Positions 8,512 through 16,451 are shown, counted from the first letter of the stretch. The stretch is DNA of 24,325 bases from GCA-2686265 sp036010965 (GCA_036010965.1 DASCMO010000214.1:1-24325); one strand, 5' to 3'. The notes: generated by a model not told the origin, from the sequence alone. Made by a program: numbers and translations.

Positions 8512-9570
8512 GTGATCGCACTAAAAGACCGCCACTTCCTGAGCACCCTCGATTTCTCCGTGGAGGAGGTGCTCTACCTGGTCCGGCGCGCCCTGGACCT
8601 CAAGGCCGAGGGTCGGGGCGGAGCCTGTCCGCGCCTGCTCGAGGGGCGCGTGGGGGCGCTCCTGTTCTTCAACCCCTCGGTGCGCACGCGCGTCTCCTGC
8701 GAGTCGGCCATGACCCGCCTGGGGGGCGCGGCGATCACCATCAACCCGGGCAAGGACACCTGGAACTTCGAGGTCGGCGAGGGGGTCGTGATGGACGGCA
8801 ACACCCAGGAGCACGTGCGCGAGCTGGCTCCGGTCCTCTCGCGCATGTGCCACTTCATCGGCGTGCGCAAGTCGGAGCTGATCACCGTCGGATCCGCCCG
8901 GGCGGAAGCCAGCGCGGACTACGAGGAGCTGGCGCGCGATCCGTTCCTGCACGCTCTGGCCAAATACGGAGAGGTGCCGGTGGTGAACCTCGAGTCCAAT
9001 CGCTTTCACCCCCTCCAGGGCCTGGCGGACATGGCCACCATCAGCGAGCGCATCCCCGAACCCAGGGGCAAGAAATACGTCCTGACCTGGACCTGGCACC
9101 CCAAGTCCCTGCCGGTGGCGACTCCCCACTCGCAGATGCTTGCGGCGGCCGACCTGGGGATGGACGTGACCGTCCTGCGCCCGAATGGCTGGGAGCTCGA
9201 AGGCGAGGTGATGGAGGCTGCCCGCGAGCGGGCTCGAGCGTGTGGTGGGGAGGTGAGGGAGACCGACGACGCCGAGGCCGCCTTCGAAGGCGCTCACGTC
9301 GTGTGCGCGAAAGCCTGGGGGTCCCTGAACTACTACGGACGCTTCGATCGCGAGGCCCAGGACAAGGCCGGCTTGCGGGCGGATTGGACCGTGGACGAGG
9401 CGCGCATGGACCGCACGGCGGACGCCTTCTTCATGCACTGCCTGCCCGTGCGACGCAACATCGTGGTCAGCGACGGCGTGCTCGATTCGGAGCGTTCGGC
9501 GGTGATCGACGAGGCCGAAAACCGGCTCTGGACCGCGGCCGCGCTCTTCGCGGCCCTGGGTGGGAAGTGA
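8512..9570 (+). CDS. argF': N-acyl-L-ornithine carbamoyltransferase (acetyl- or succinylornithine type)
   Basis: This 352-residue transcarbamylase carbamoylates an N-acylated ornithine to N-acylcitrulline, replacing classical ArgF. The carbamoyl-phosphate loop reads FFNPSVRTR. The family-specific stretch from PGKDTWNFEVGEG to VMDGNTQEH, then KKYVLTWTWHPK and FMHCLPVRRN, match the Xanthomonas acetylornithine and Bacteroides succinylornithine enzymes as I recall them, not ordinary OTCases. After MDG the residue that separates the two types (Glu92 in the acetyl enzyme, Pro90 in the succinyl enzyme) is Gln99 here, so the acyl group cannot be assigned. The position of the Xanthomonas carboxylated Lys302 is Val, as I recall for the succinyl enzyme. 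The GTG start has a TATCAT six bases upstream. The stop overlaps the next GTG by 4 bases. The family call is strong; substrate specificity is open. Confidence 0.9.
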   Translation: MIALKDRHFLSTLDFSVEEVLYLVRRALDLKAEGRGGACPRLLEGRVGALLFFNPSVRTRVSCESAMTRLGGAAITINPGKDTWNFEVGEGVVMDGNTQEHVRELAPVLSRMCHFIGVRKSELITVGSARAEASADYEELARDPFLHALAKYGEVPVVNLESNRFHPLQGLADMATISERIPEPRGKKYVLTWTWHPKSLPVATPHSQMLAAADLGMDVTVLRPNGWELEGEVMEAARERARACGGEVRETDDAEAAFEGAHVVCAKAWGSLNYYGRFDREAQDKAGLRADWTVDEARMDRTADAFFMHCLPVRRNIVVSDGVLDSERSAVIDEAENRLWTAAALFAALGGK

Positions 9571-10127
9571 GCGTCGTTCCCGACATGGGCTTGCGCCCCG
9601 AGGTGCGTGAGAGTGGGCCGCACGACGAGAAGCTGGCCGGGGTGGCGTCGGCGTTGATCGAGTCCGCGGCGGGGGAGCACGACATCGCCCGGCGCGACCC
9701 CGCCTTTCTGCGGACCAAGATCTCCGCCGGCCAGGCCGCCGTCGCCCTGCTGGAGGCCGAACTGGTCGGCTTCGGGTACTGGTCCGCGTGGGATGCGGGG
9801 CGCTTCGTCTCTCATTCGGGGCTCGTGGTGCGGCCGGACCTGCGGGGCGTGGGTCTGGGCGGAGAGCTGAAGCGCTGCCTGTTCGCTTCCTCACGCGAGC
9901 GCTTGCCCGGCGCGGCCTTGATGAGCCTCACCACCTCACCCGAGGTGCGCGCCATGAACCTCTCTCTCGGCTTCCGCGTCGTTCCCCTCGAGGACCTGCC
10001 GGACGACCCCGAATTCTGGAAAGGGTGTGACGCTTGCCGCAACATCGAGCGCGTGCGCAGTGAAGGCCTGCGTTGCTGCTGCGAGGCGATGCTGCTCGAC
10101 CCGCCGACAGGGGAGCCGGAGGCGTGA
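9567..10127 (+). CDS. GNAT-family N-acylglutamate synthase (ArgA-like)
   Basis: This 186-residue GNAT acyltransferase probably catalyses the first step, acylation of glutamate from acyl-CoA. The acetyl-CoA loop region is SGLVVRPDLRGVGLGGELK, with the GNAT V..xxRGxGxG/A pattern. The C-terminal end (DDPEFWKGCDACRN through RCCCEAMLLDP) matches, from memory, the small GNAT protein that sits with argG and argC in Bacteroidetes arginine operons. It carries Cys154, Cys157 and Cys170-172, a possible metal site. No ArgJ is present in this window and ArgB has no fused NAGS domain, so this gene is the natural candidate for the missing activity. It starts at GTG 9567, overlapping the argF' stop by 4 bases; an ATG at 9585 is possible. 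Its stop overlaps the next gene's GTG. Confidence 0.75.
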   Translation: MSVVPDMGLRPEVRESGPHDEKLAGVASALIESAAGEHDIARRDPAFLRTKISAGQAAVALLEAELVGFGYWSAWDAGRFVSHSGLVVRPDLRGVGLGGELKRCLFASSRERLPGAALMSLTTSPEVRAMNLSLGFRVVPLEDLPDDPEFWKGCDACRNIERVRSEGLRCCCEAMLLDPPTGEPEA

Positions 10128-11326
10128 GCGTCCGCCGCTGGGTCGCCGAGCGACGGGACGAGATCGTCGACCTGCTCGAGCGCATGATCGCCATCGACAG
10201 CGTCACCGGGAACGAGGGCGAGATGGCCCGCTTCTGTGCCGGATGGCTCGATGAGCACGGGATCGACCACCTCCTGCATCCCTGCAAGGGCCGCGAGAAC
10301 GTGATCGGCATGGTGGGGGATGGCGACCCGACCTTGATCATCGCGGGGCATCTCGACACCGTGCCCCCCAACCAGGGCGACTGGACTTACGGTCCGTTCA
10401 CTCCGACCGTCGCCGACGGCAAGGTCTACGGGCTCGGCGCCAGCGATCTGCACGCGTCGACCGTCGGGGCCTACTTCGCCTCCCTCTACCTGCGCGAGCG
10501 CAGCTTGCCGGGGCGCTTCATGACGGTCTTCACGATCGAGGAGGAGACCACCGGCGACGGCACGCGGCTCTTCCTCGACTGGGCCGAGGAAGAGGGCCTG
10601 CTCGATTTCAAGCGCACCGAGTGCGTGGTCTGCGAACCGACCGACCTGGAGCTTGTCTGCCTGGGCAACCGCGGTAGCTCGTTTGTGGTGTTGACCGTCC
10701 GTGGCCTTGGCGGCCACGGGAGCCGCCCGCACCTCGCCCGCAACCCGCTGGTGAAGTTGCAAGAGATCCTTGGCTCCCTGAGCGAGCTCGAAGCGCGCTG
10801 GAAGAGTGAGCACCCCGATCCCGATTTCGGCGCGACGACCCTGACCCCGACCTGCGTCCTGGCGGGAGACCTCGACCGCACCAACGTGATCCCGGAAGTG
10901 GCGCGGGCGGTCGTGGACTGTCGCCCGACCCCGGCGCTCTACGCGGACGATCTGGCGCTCTTTCGGGCGGGGCTGGCCGACTGCCTGACTCGGGCCCAGG
11001 AGGAGGGATTCGAGATCACGTGGGAGGAGCTCTACGCGCGCGAAGGCCAGAAGCTGGCGGAGGACCACCCCCTGGCCCAGTCGGTGCGTTCCGTCCTGCG
11101 CGGCGACCTGGGGATCGACGCCTCCTTCGGGGTCACCCCGGCCGGCAACGACGCCGTCTTCTATGCGGCCAAGGGCATCCCGACCATCAACAAGATCGGC
11201 CCCGGGCACCCCGCGTGTGCCCACAGCGTGGACGAGCACGTGAGCATCGAGAACCTGCTCCTGGGGGTCGAGCTGTACACCTGGATCGGTCTGCGGCGCT
11301 TCGGGCTTGAAGAGGGCCACGGATGA
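10124..11326 (+). CDS. M20-family metallodeacylase (ArgE/DapE/ACY1-like)
   Basis: This 400-residue zinc hydrolase of peptidase family M20 removes acyl groups from amino acids or cleaves short peptides. The metal site can be read in order: His76 and Asp78 in GHLDT, Asp108 in LGASDLHAS, the catalytic Glu139 with Glu140 in TIEEET, Glu171 in CEPTD and His367 in AHSVDE. The usual DMKGG after the bridging Asp is DLHAS here. A dimerisation domain is inserted at about residues 185-300, starting with VRGLGGHGSRPH. GTG 10124 overlaps the GNAT stop by 4 bases and has GGGAG upstream. Position in the operon supports a role in deacylating an arginine intermediate. A second M20 gene downstream looks like the true acylcitrulline deacylase, so this one may act on another acylated intermediate or scavenge peptides. 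Confidence 0.8.
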   Translation: MSVRRWVAERRDEIVDLLERMIAIDSVTGNEGEMARFCAGWLDEHGIDHLLHPCKGRENVIGMVGDGDPTLIIAGHLDTVPPNQGDWTYGPFTPTVADGKVYGLGASDLHASTVGAYFASLYLRERSLPGRFMTVFTIEEETTGDGTRLFLDWAEEEGLLDFKRTECVVCEPTDLELVCLGNRGSSFVVLTVRGLGGHGSRPHLARNPLVKLQEILGSLSELEARWKSEHPDPDFGATTLTPTCVLAGDLDRTNVIPEVARAVVDCRPTPALYADDLALFRAGLADCLTRAQEEGFEITWEELYAREGQKLAEDHPLAQSVRSVLRGDLGIDASFGVTPAGNDAVFYAAKGIPTINKIGPGHPACAHSVDEHVSIENLLLGVELYTWIGLRRFGLEEGHG

Positions 11327-11337
11327 CCCCCTCCGGC

Positions 11338-11410
11338 CGCATAAAACCAGCCAGATAGCGCAAAGTAAGCGCATAAATATATACCCAGAGGCGTGGGGAG
11401 TGTATATGCT
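11338..11410 (+). promoter_or_regulatory. Candidate argR operator/promoter region with phased CGCAWAA repeats
   Basis: This AT-rich patch stands out in GC-rich DNA. CGCATAAA occurs at 11338-11345 and 11370-11377, with CGCAAAG between at 11359-11365. The spacings are 21 and 11 bases, close to whole helical turns. An inverted relative (AGCATATA) is on the minus strand at 11403-11410 and overlaps the possible -10 TATGCT at 11405-11410. GCATAAATATATAC at 11371-11384 is an imperfect palindrome that could be an ARG box. TATGCT ends six bases before the argR ATG. Autoregulation by ArgR is the simplest reading. Confidence 0.5.
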
Positions 11411-11416
11411 TCCCAA

Positions 11417-11854
11417 ATGCCCCCGCCCCAGACCACAGTCCGGCGCTCCGCTATCCGCCACATCCTTGAGACCGGTCCGGTTCACTCCCAGGAGGAGTTG
11501 GCCGCGCACCTCTCCGATCTGGGCATGGCGACCACCCAGCCCATGCTGAGCCGCGATCTGCGTGCCCTGGGGGTGGCCAAGCGGGCCGGAGCCTACGAGC
11601 TCCTGGTCGAGGACCGCGTGACCCCTCTCGAGGGGCTGGCCGTCCTGCTGCGCGGCGCGCACGCGGCCGGGCCGCACCTGGTCTGCGTGCTCTCGGAGCC
11701 GGGCGCCGCGAGCGCGGTCGCACGTGCCCTTGAGGCCGAGAACCTACCCGGCCTGGTGGGGACTGTAGCCGGCGACGACACGGTCTTCGCCGCGATGGAA
11801 TCGGCCTCCGAAGGGGCCGGCCTGATCGAACGAGTCGTTTCCCTGACCGACTAG
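11417..11854 (+). CDS. argR: Arginine repressor
   Basis: This 145-residue protein is an ArgR/AhrC-family regulator that binds ARG boxes with arginine as corepressor. The N-terminal winged helix-turn-helix reads SQEELAAHLSDLG, then TQPMLSRDLRALGVAK, where SRDL is the family hallmark. The C-terminal hexamerisation and arginine-binding domain contains LSEPGAASAVARALE and GTVAGDDT, with Asp120-Asp121 as the likely arginine ligands. The ATG at 11417 gives normal family length; an in-frame ATG at 11393 would add eight residues and lie inside the likely operator. It sits in the middle of the arginine cluster, 90 bases after the M20 gene and 12 bases before argG. That suggests feedback control of the whole set, including its own promoter. 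Confidence 0.93.
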   Translation: MPPPQTTVRRSAIRHILETGPVHSQEELAAHLSDLGMATTQPMLSRDLRALGVAKRAGAYELLVEDRVTPLEGLAVLLRGAHAAGPHLVCVLSEPGAASAVARALEAENLPGLVGTVAGDDTVFAAMESASEGAGLIERVVSLTD

Positions 11855-11866
11855 GAGCATTTGAAC

Positions 11867-13108
11867 ATGCGCGTCCTCCTCGCCTACTCCGGCGGACTCG
11901 ACACTTCCTTCCTCGTTGCCTGGTTGACCCGTGAGCAGGGCCACCAGGTGACCGCCACCACAGTCGACTGCGGCGGCTTCAGTGCCGAGGAGCGGGTAGA
12001 CATCGCCCGCCGCGCCATCGAGCTGGGAGCCGTGCGCCACGAGTTCATCGACGCTCGCCGGGAGCTCTTCGACTCGGTCCTGCGCTGGTTGGTGGCGGGC
12101 AACGTGCGGCGCGGTGGGGTCTACCCCCTATGCGTCGGCGCCGAGCGCAGCCTGTCCGCGGAGCTGCTCGCGGGGCGTGCGGTCGAGCAGGGTTTCGACG
12201 CTCTGGCCCACGGCTGCACGGCCGCAGGGAACGACCAGGTGCGCTTCGAGGCGGCCCTGGCCGTGGTCGCCCCCGAACTCCAAGTGCTGGCACCCGTACG
12301 CGACCTGGCGCCCTCGCGCGAGGAGCAGGTTGAGTGGCTCACCAGCCGCGACCTGGAGGTTCCCGGCAAGAGCGGCCGCTACTCCGTCAACGCCGGTCTG
12401 TGGGGCCTGACGATCGGCGGCGGCGAGACCCTCAACAGCCACGAAGCCCTGCCCGAGGAGGCCTGGGTCTGGACCCGCGACGGAGGCGGCGAGGCGCGCA
12501 TGACCCTGACCTTCGAGGCCGGCTTGCCGGTGGCCATCGACGGCGTCGAGTGCGAGCCGGTCGAGCTGATCGAGACCCTCAACCGGATCGGCGGCGCTCT
12601 GGGTTGCGGTCGGGGCTATCACCTCGGCGACACGGTCCTGGGGATCAAGGGCCGCATCGCCTTCGAGGCACCGGCGGCCACGATGTTGCTCGACGCTCAT
12701 CGCGAGCTCGAGAAGCTTGTGTTGACCGAGGAGCAACGCGCCTGGAAGGACCAGCTCGGGGAGGGCTATGGTCGGCGCCTGCACCAGGGACTGCTGCACG
12801 ACCCGGTGATGCGCGACATGGAGGCCTTCTTCGGCTCCTCGCAGGCCGCCGTGTGCGGGCGCGCGCACCTGGCCGTGCGCGGCGGGACCGTCCTGGTGGA
12901 AGGGGTTGAATCGCCCTACAGCCTGCTGGCCGCGAGCGACGCGCGCTACGGCGAGCGTCCCTCGGTGCACTCCAATCCTGCCGGAGCAGCCTACCTCGGG
13001 CGCATCCTGGCCGAGCCAGCGCGGCTCGCGCGGCGCGCCGCTGGAGCACGCGCGGTATCGCCCGCCCGTACTCTCGAGGTCTCCTCCAGCGGGCCGGCCA
13101 CCCCATGA
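11867..13108 (+). CDS. argG: Argininosuccinate synthase
   Basis: This 413-residue enzyme joins citrulline and aspartate with ATP to give argininosuccinate. The N-terminal ATP pyrophosphatase loop AYSGGLDTS is intact. It is followed by YPLCVGAER, AHGCTAAGNDQVRFE (citrulline/aspartate site), VLAPVRDL, and GLWGLTIGGGETL. These forms match the Bacteroidetes type I remember (AHGSTGAGNDQVRF, GLWGTSVGG). The ATG at 11867 has a good AGGAG nine bases upstream; TTG 11861 would add two residues. It lies 12 bases after argR and its last codons overlap the start of the P-loop gene as ATGA, so those two genes are likely coupled. Confidence 0.96.
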   Translation: MRVLLAYSGGLDTSFLVAWLTREQGHQVTATTVDCGGFSAEERVDIARRAIELGAVRHEFIDARRELFDSVLRWLVAGNVRRGGVYPLCVGAERSLSAELLAGRAVEQGFDALAHGCTAAGNDQVRFEAALAVVAPELQVLAPVRDLAPSREEQVEWLTSRDLEVPGKSGRYSVNAGLWGLTIGGGETLNSHEALPEEAWVWTRDGGGEARMTLTFEAGLPVAIDGVECEPVELIETLNRIGGALGCGRGYHLGDTVLGIKGRIAFEAPAATMLLDAHRELEKLVLTEEQRAWKDQLGEGYGRRLHQGLLHDPVMRDMEAFFGSSQAAVCGRAHLAVRGGTVLVEGVESPYSLLAASDARYGERPSVHSNPAGAAYLGRILAEPARLARRAAGARAVSPARTLEVSSSGPATP

Positions 13109-14166
13109 AGCGCTGTCAACTGGACAAGATCGGTTCGGTCACCGCGCGTCTCGGCCTCGACCGTCACGCTGTCCTGGGGGAGGAGATCCCCGCCTCCGCG
13201 GGGACCGTCGTGGCAGCACGCGTCCTGACTGCCAAGAACCGCTACAACACCCTCGAGGACGTGCACGGGCGCATGGTGAGCCTCTTTCCCGGGGATGTCA
13301 TCGCGGGAGCGCTCGGCCACCGCGACGCGCTTTACGGCTACTCCGGCCATGTGCCGGATCAGGTGCGGGTGGGGGACGAGCTTTTCCTGCTCAACCTGGG
13401 CGGCGTGATCGGCGCCGGCGCCCAGCCCGCCACGGGCATCGGGCCTCCCTTTCGCTTGCAGATCCTCGGCAGCGTGCTGGAGTTTCCCTACCTCGCCCGG
13501 CGCGTCGGCCGGCCCGCGCGCATCCAGCGCGTTGCGCTTCCCGCGGCTCCCTTGCCGACGGACCTGCCGCCGGTGGTGGTCCTGGTGGGGACCTGCATGG
13601 ACTCCGGAAAGACGACTGCCGCCAGCGTGCTCGTCACGGACTGGACACGTCGTGGCCAGCGCGTCGCCGCGGGCAAGCTGACCGGCGTCTCTCTGCGCCG
13701 TGACGTCCTGCACATGAAGGACTGTGGCGCCGATCCCGTCGCCGACTTCACCGACTTCGGCGTCGTGACCACTTCTGAGGAGAATGTGCTCGAAGCCGCC
13801 CGTTCGCTCCTGGCGCACCTGGCCGAACAGGAGCCCGACCGCATCGTGTTGGAACTCGGGGACGGGCTGCTCGGGACCTACGGCGTATCTGCCCTGCTCG
13901 GTGACCCGGGTTTTTCCGCCTGCCTCTCGTCGGTCGTGCTCTGCGCACAGGATCCGGTCGGCACTCTGGGCGCCGTGGACTTGCTCGAGCAGCGCTATGG
14001 ACTCCGGCCGGCGTTGATTTCAGGGCGCGTGACCGACACGCCGGTAGGCGTGCGTTTCTGCGAGGAGACCCTGGGCATCCCGGCCTGGAACGCCCTCGGC
14101 GGCGACGGGGAACGAGCGGCGCGCCTGCTGGAACCCGCCGAGCACCTGGCAGAGGCGGGGTCGTGA
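13105..14166 (+). CDS. P-loop protein of unknown function inside the arginine operon
   Basis: I do not recognise this 353-residue family with certainty. Residues ~1-150 are beta-rich and glycine-rich, with conserved-looking stretches SLFPGDVIAGALGHRDAL, GYSGHVPDQ and LLNLGGVIGAG. Residues 155-353 are a P-loop NTPase domain of the dethiobiotin-synthase/MobB/CobQ-like kind. VVVLVGTCMDSGKTTAA carries the Walker A (GTCMDSGKT, residues 162-170). A likely switch-region Lys/Asp pair lies in GKLTGVSLRRD and HMKDCGADPVADFTDFG. ELGDGLLGTYG at about 250 looks like a Walker B/acidic site, and a Rossmann-like tail ends in VRFCEETLGIPAWN. It overlaps argG by 4 bases and argC by 4 bases, so its level is tied to the pathway. 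Options include an ATP-dependent ligase or kinase acting on an arginine intermediate, an acyltransferase of the DUF1611/DgcN kind (weak resemblance), or a regulator. Confidence 0.7.
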   Translation: MKRCQLDKIGSVTARLGLDRHAVLGEEIPASAGTVVAARVLTAKNRYNTLEDVHGRMVSLFPGDVIAGALGHRDALYGYSGHVPDQVRVGDELFLLNLGGVIGAGAQPATGIGPPFRLQILGSVLEFPYLARRVGRPARIQRVALPAAPLPTDLPPVVVLVGTCMDSGKTTAASVLVTDWTRRGQRVAAGKLTGVSLRRDVLHMKDCGADPVADFTDFGVVTTSEENVLEAARSLLAHLAEQEPDRIVLELGDGLLGTYGVSALLGDPGFSACLSSVVLCAQDPVGTLGAVDLLEQRYGLRPALISGRVTDTPVGVRFCEETLGIPAWNALGGDGERAARLLEPAEHLAEAGS

Positions 14167-15275
14167 GCGGCCTCGACCACTCCCCCGGCGGCGAGTACGC
14201 GAGCGCCGCCCTCCCGACCTGGATCGTCGGCGCCGGCGGCATGCTCGCTGGCGAACTGGCGCGCCTCCTGGATGACCACCCGACCCTTTGCCTGGAAGGC
14301 GTCGTCTCGCGCACTCCTGGCGTGCCCCTGGGCGATCTCCACGGCCACCTGGCGAGTTCCCTCGTGACGGTCGACAACGAACAAGGCCTGGGGGCCATGG
14401 TCGCCGCTCTGGAGAGAGAGGACGGGCGCCTGGCCCTCTTCATGGCTCTCCCCCACGGCCACTCGGCCGCGGTCTGGGCACACCTGCGGGAGGGGCTGGG
14501 GGCCGCCGCAGAGCGCGCCTTGGTGGTCGACCTCTCGGCCGACTATCGCCTGGCCTCGCCCGCGGCCCACCGGGCGGCCTACGGTGCGGACGCCCCCGAC
14601 GCCGTGGAGCGCGAGGCGTTTTGCTACGGGCTCCCGGAGCTGTGGCCCGGGCCGGTGCGAGAGGCGCGCCGCACGGCCGCCGCGGGCTGCTTCGCCACCG
14701 CCCTGCAACTGGCGGCGGTGCCGGCGGCGGCGGCCGGCCTGCTGGAGGTGGACACGCCCTGGGTCTTTCACGGGGTCACCGGCTCCAGCGGCAGCGGCGT
14801 TACGCCGCGTCCGGGCACGCACCACCCCCATCGACACGGGAACCTCTTCGCCTATGGCCTCGATGGGCACCGCCACGAGGCCGAGCTCTCCCAGGCCCTG
14901 GCGGCCCTGTCCCTCGCGCCGCCGATCCGCTTCGTGCCGCACTCGGGTCCCTTCGCGCGCGGCATCCACATGACCGCGGTCCTGCCCCTGGCGGGGGGCA
15001 CGACGGTCGAGGAGGCGCGGGCGGCCTACACGGAGCGCTTCGCGGACGCACCTTTCGTCGAAGTGCTGGACGAGGGGGTTCCGGAGCTGCGCAAGGTCTG
15101 CGGCTCCAATCGCGCCAGTCTGGCGGTCGCCTTGCGCGAGCGCAGCTTGCTGGTGCTCGTCGCCCTCGACAACATGATCAAGGGCGGCGCCGGCCAGGGC
15201 TTGCAGTGCATGAACCTGATGGCGGGCCTCGAAGAACACGCGGGCCTGGCCCGCTCCGGGGCGGGGGTCGCCTGA
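14163..15275 (+). CDS. argC: N-acyl-gamma-glutamyl-phosphate reductase
   Basis: This 370-residue NADPH enzyme reduces acylglutamyl phosphate to acylglutamate semialdehyde. The nucleotide loop is WIVGAGGMLAGELARLL, where the usual GxxGYxG tyrosine is absent. FMALPHGHSA and VVDLSADYRL follow. The catalytic cysteine is Cys176 in AAGCFATALQLA. The GCFATA form is the one I recall for Bacteroidetes/Xanthomonas ArgC (others have NPGCYPT). The conserved SGSGVTPRPGTHHPHRHGN contains the active-site histidine region. The end KGGAGQGLQCMN is the classic C-terminal ArgC motif. Translation starts at GTG 14163, overlapping the P-loop gene's stop by 4 bases; the N-terminus is about 17 residues longer than the core. 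The stop shares a base with the argD ATG. Confidence 0.94.
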   Translation: MSGLDHSPGGEYASAALPTWIVGAGGMLAGELARLLDDHPTLCLEGVVSRTPGVPLGDLHGHLASSLVTVDNEQGLGAMVAALEREDGRLALFMALPHGHSAAVWAHLREGLGAAAERALVVDLSADYRLASPAAHRAAYGADAPDAVEREAFCYGLPELWPGPVREARRTAAAGCFATALQLAAVPAAAAGLLEVDTPWVFHGVTGSSGSGVTPRPGTHHPHRHGNLFAYGLDGHRHEAELSQALAALSLAPPIRFVPHSGPFARGIHMTAVLPLAGGTTVEEARAAYTERFADAPFVEVLDEGVPELRKVCGSNRASLAVALRERSLLVLVALDNMIKGGAGQGLQCMNLMAGLEEHAGLARSGAGVA

Positions 15276-16414
15276 TGGGCGCGCGCGAACTGCCGGTCTA
15301 CGCCCGCCTGGCCCTGGATGTGGTCGGCGCCCAGGGATGCGAGCTGATCCTGGGCGACGGTCGGCGCGTGCTAGACCTCTACGGTGGCCACTGCGTCAAC
15401 ACCTTCGGGGCTGGGGACGACGAGGTCGCTGCGGCCTTCACGGAACAGTGGCGGCGCCTGTCCTTCGTCACCAACATGCTCGACCACGAGCCGCGCGAGG
15501 CCTTCCTCGACGCTTTGGGCGCGAATCTGCCGGCCGGTGAGTGGTGCGTGTTTCTATCCAACAGCGGCGCCGAGGCGAACGAGAACGCCCTCAAGGCGGC
15601 CCTGGGCTCGACCGGTCGGGCGCGCGTCGCCTGCTTCGAGGGCGCCTTTCACGGCCGCACCGCCGCCGCGGCCGCCATCAGCGACCTGTCCCGCACCGGT
15701 TTTCCCTCGGCTCCTTTCGAGGTCCTGCGCCTGCCCTGGGGCGACGCCGCCGCCGCGCGCGCCGCGATCGACGAATCCCTGGCGGCTGTCGTGCTGGAGC
15801 CGATGCAGTCCATGGCGGGCGTACGCATGCCGCCGGTCGGATTCCTGAGTGAGCTGCGGCGCTGCTGCAGTGAGGCCGGCGCGGCGCTCGTCTTTGACGA
15901 GGTTCAGACCGGTAACGGCCGCACGGGCCAACCCTGGGCAGCCCAGACCTTCGAGGTCACGCCGGACATCCTGGTCACCGCCAAGGGCGCGGCCGGCGGC
16001 CTACCGATTGGGATCACGGCCCTCTCCGCCGGCCTGGCCGCGGACCTGCCCGACGGCATCCTGGGATCGACCTTTGGCGGTGGGCCGACGGTCCTGGCCG
16101 CCGCGACCGTCGTGCAGCGCCGGATCGGCGATCCCGCCTTCGGAGAGCGCGTGAACACGATCTCGGGCGCCCTGCGTGAGGCCGCCCTGCGGGGTCCGGT
16201 GAGCGAGGTACGCGGCGCGGGCTTGCTGCTCGGTCTGGTACTGGCCGAGGGCTTCGACGCCGGCGGTCTGCGCGGTGCCCTGCTCGAACGCGGCGTTCTG
16301 GCGGGCACGAGCAACGATCCGCGGGTGTTGCGCCTCTCGCCGCCTCTGACCCTCTCGCTCGAGGAGGCCGCGCGCCTGGGCGTGGCCCTCGACAGCCTTG
16401 ACATCCCGTCATGA
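15275..16414 (+). CDS. argD: N-acylornithine aminotransferase
   Basis: This 379-residue class-III PLP aminotransferase converts N-acylglutamate semialdehyde to N-acylornithine using glutamate. The sequence shows LDLYGGHCVNTFGAG at the N-terminus, LSNSGAEANENALKAAL (phosphate-binding SGAEANE), FHGRT, VVLEPMQS, VFDEVQTGNGRTG and the PLP lysine Lys237 in TAKGAAGGLPIG. STFGGGPTVLAAA near the end completes the fold. The start ATG overlaps the argC stop (TGATG), so it is translationally coupled. ArgD enzymes often also act on succinyl-diaminopimelate semialdehyde, so dual use for lysine is possible but not shown here. Confidence 0.94.
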   Translation: MGARELPVYARLALDVVGAQGCELILGDGRRVLDLYGGHCVNTFGAGDDEVAAAFTEQWRRLSFVTNMLDHEPREAFLDALGANLPAGEWCVFLSNSGAEANENALKAALGSTGRARVACFEGAFHGRTAAAAAISDLSRTGFPSAPFEVLRLPWGDAAAARAAIDESLAAVVLEPMQSMAGVRMPPVGFLSELRRCCSEAGAALVFDEVQTGNGRTGQPWAAQTFEVTPDILVTAKGAAGGLPIGITALSAGLAADLPDGILGSTFGGGPTVLAAATVVQRRIGDPAFGERVNTISGALREAALRGPVSEVRGAGLLLGLVLAEGFDAGGLRGALLERGVLAGTSNDPRVLRLSPPLTLSLEEAARLGVALDSLDIPS

Positions 16415-16451
16415 ACGCCGCCCCCTCGACAGTCCCTGCTGGAGTTCTCTC

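Noticed and set aside
6987..9566. Plus-strand open frame running through the cDPGS homologue and argF' region
   Set aside because: Only its last part, the GNAT gene from 9567, is real. The earlier part is antisense or out of frame to recognised genes.
8521..9894. Long minus-strand open frame opposite argF' and the GNAT gene
   Set aside because: It is a GC-rich antisense shadow with Arg/His/Pro-heavy composition and no recognisable domain. The plus strand has strong family matches throughout.
9812..11677. Minus-strand open frame of 621 codons opposite the GNAT, M20 and argR genes
   Set aside because: It is an antisense shadow. It covers three well-supported plus-strand genes and has no motif or plausible start.
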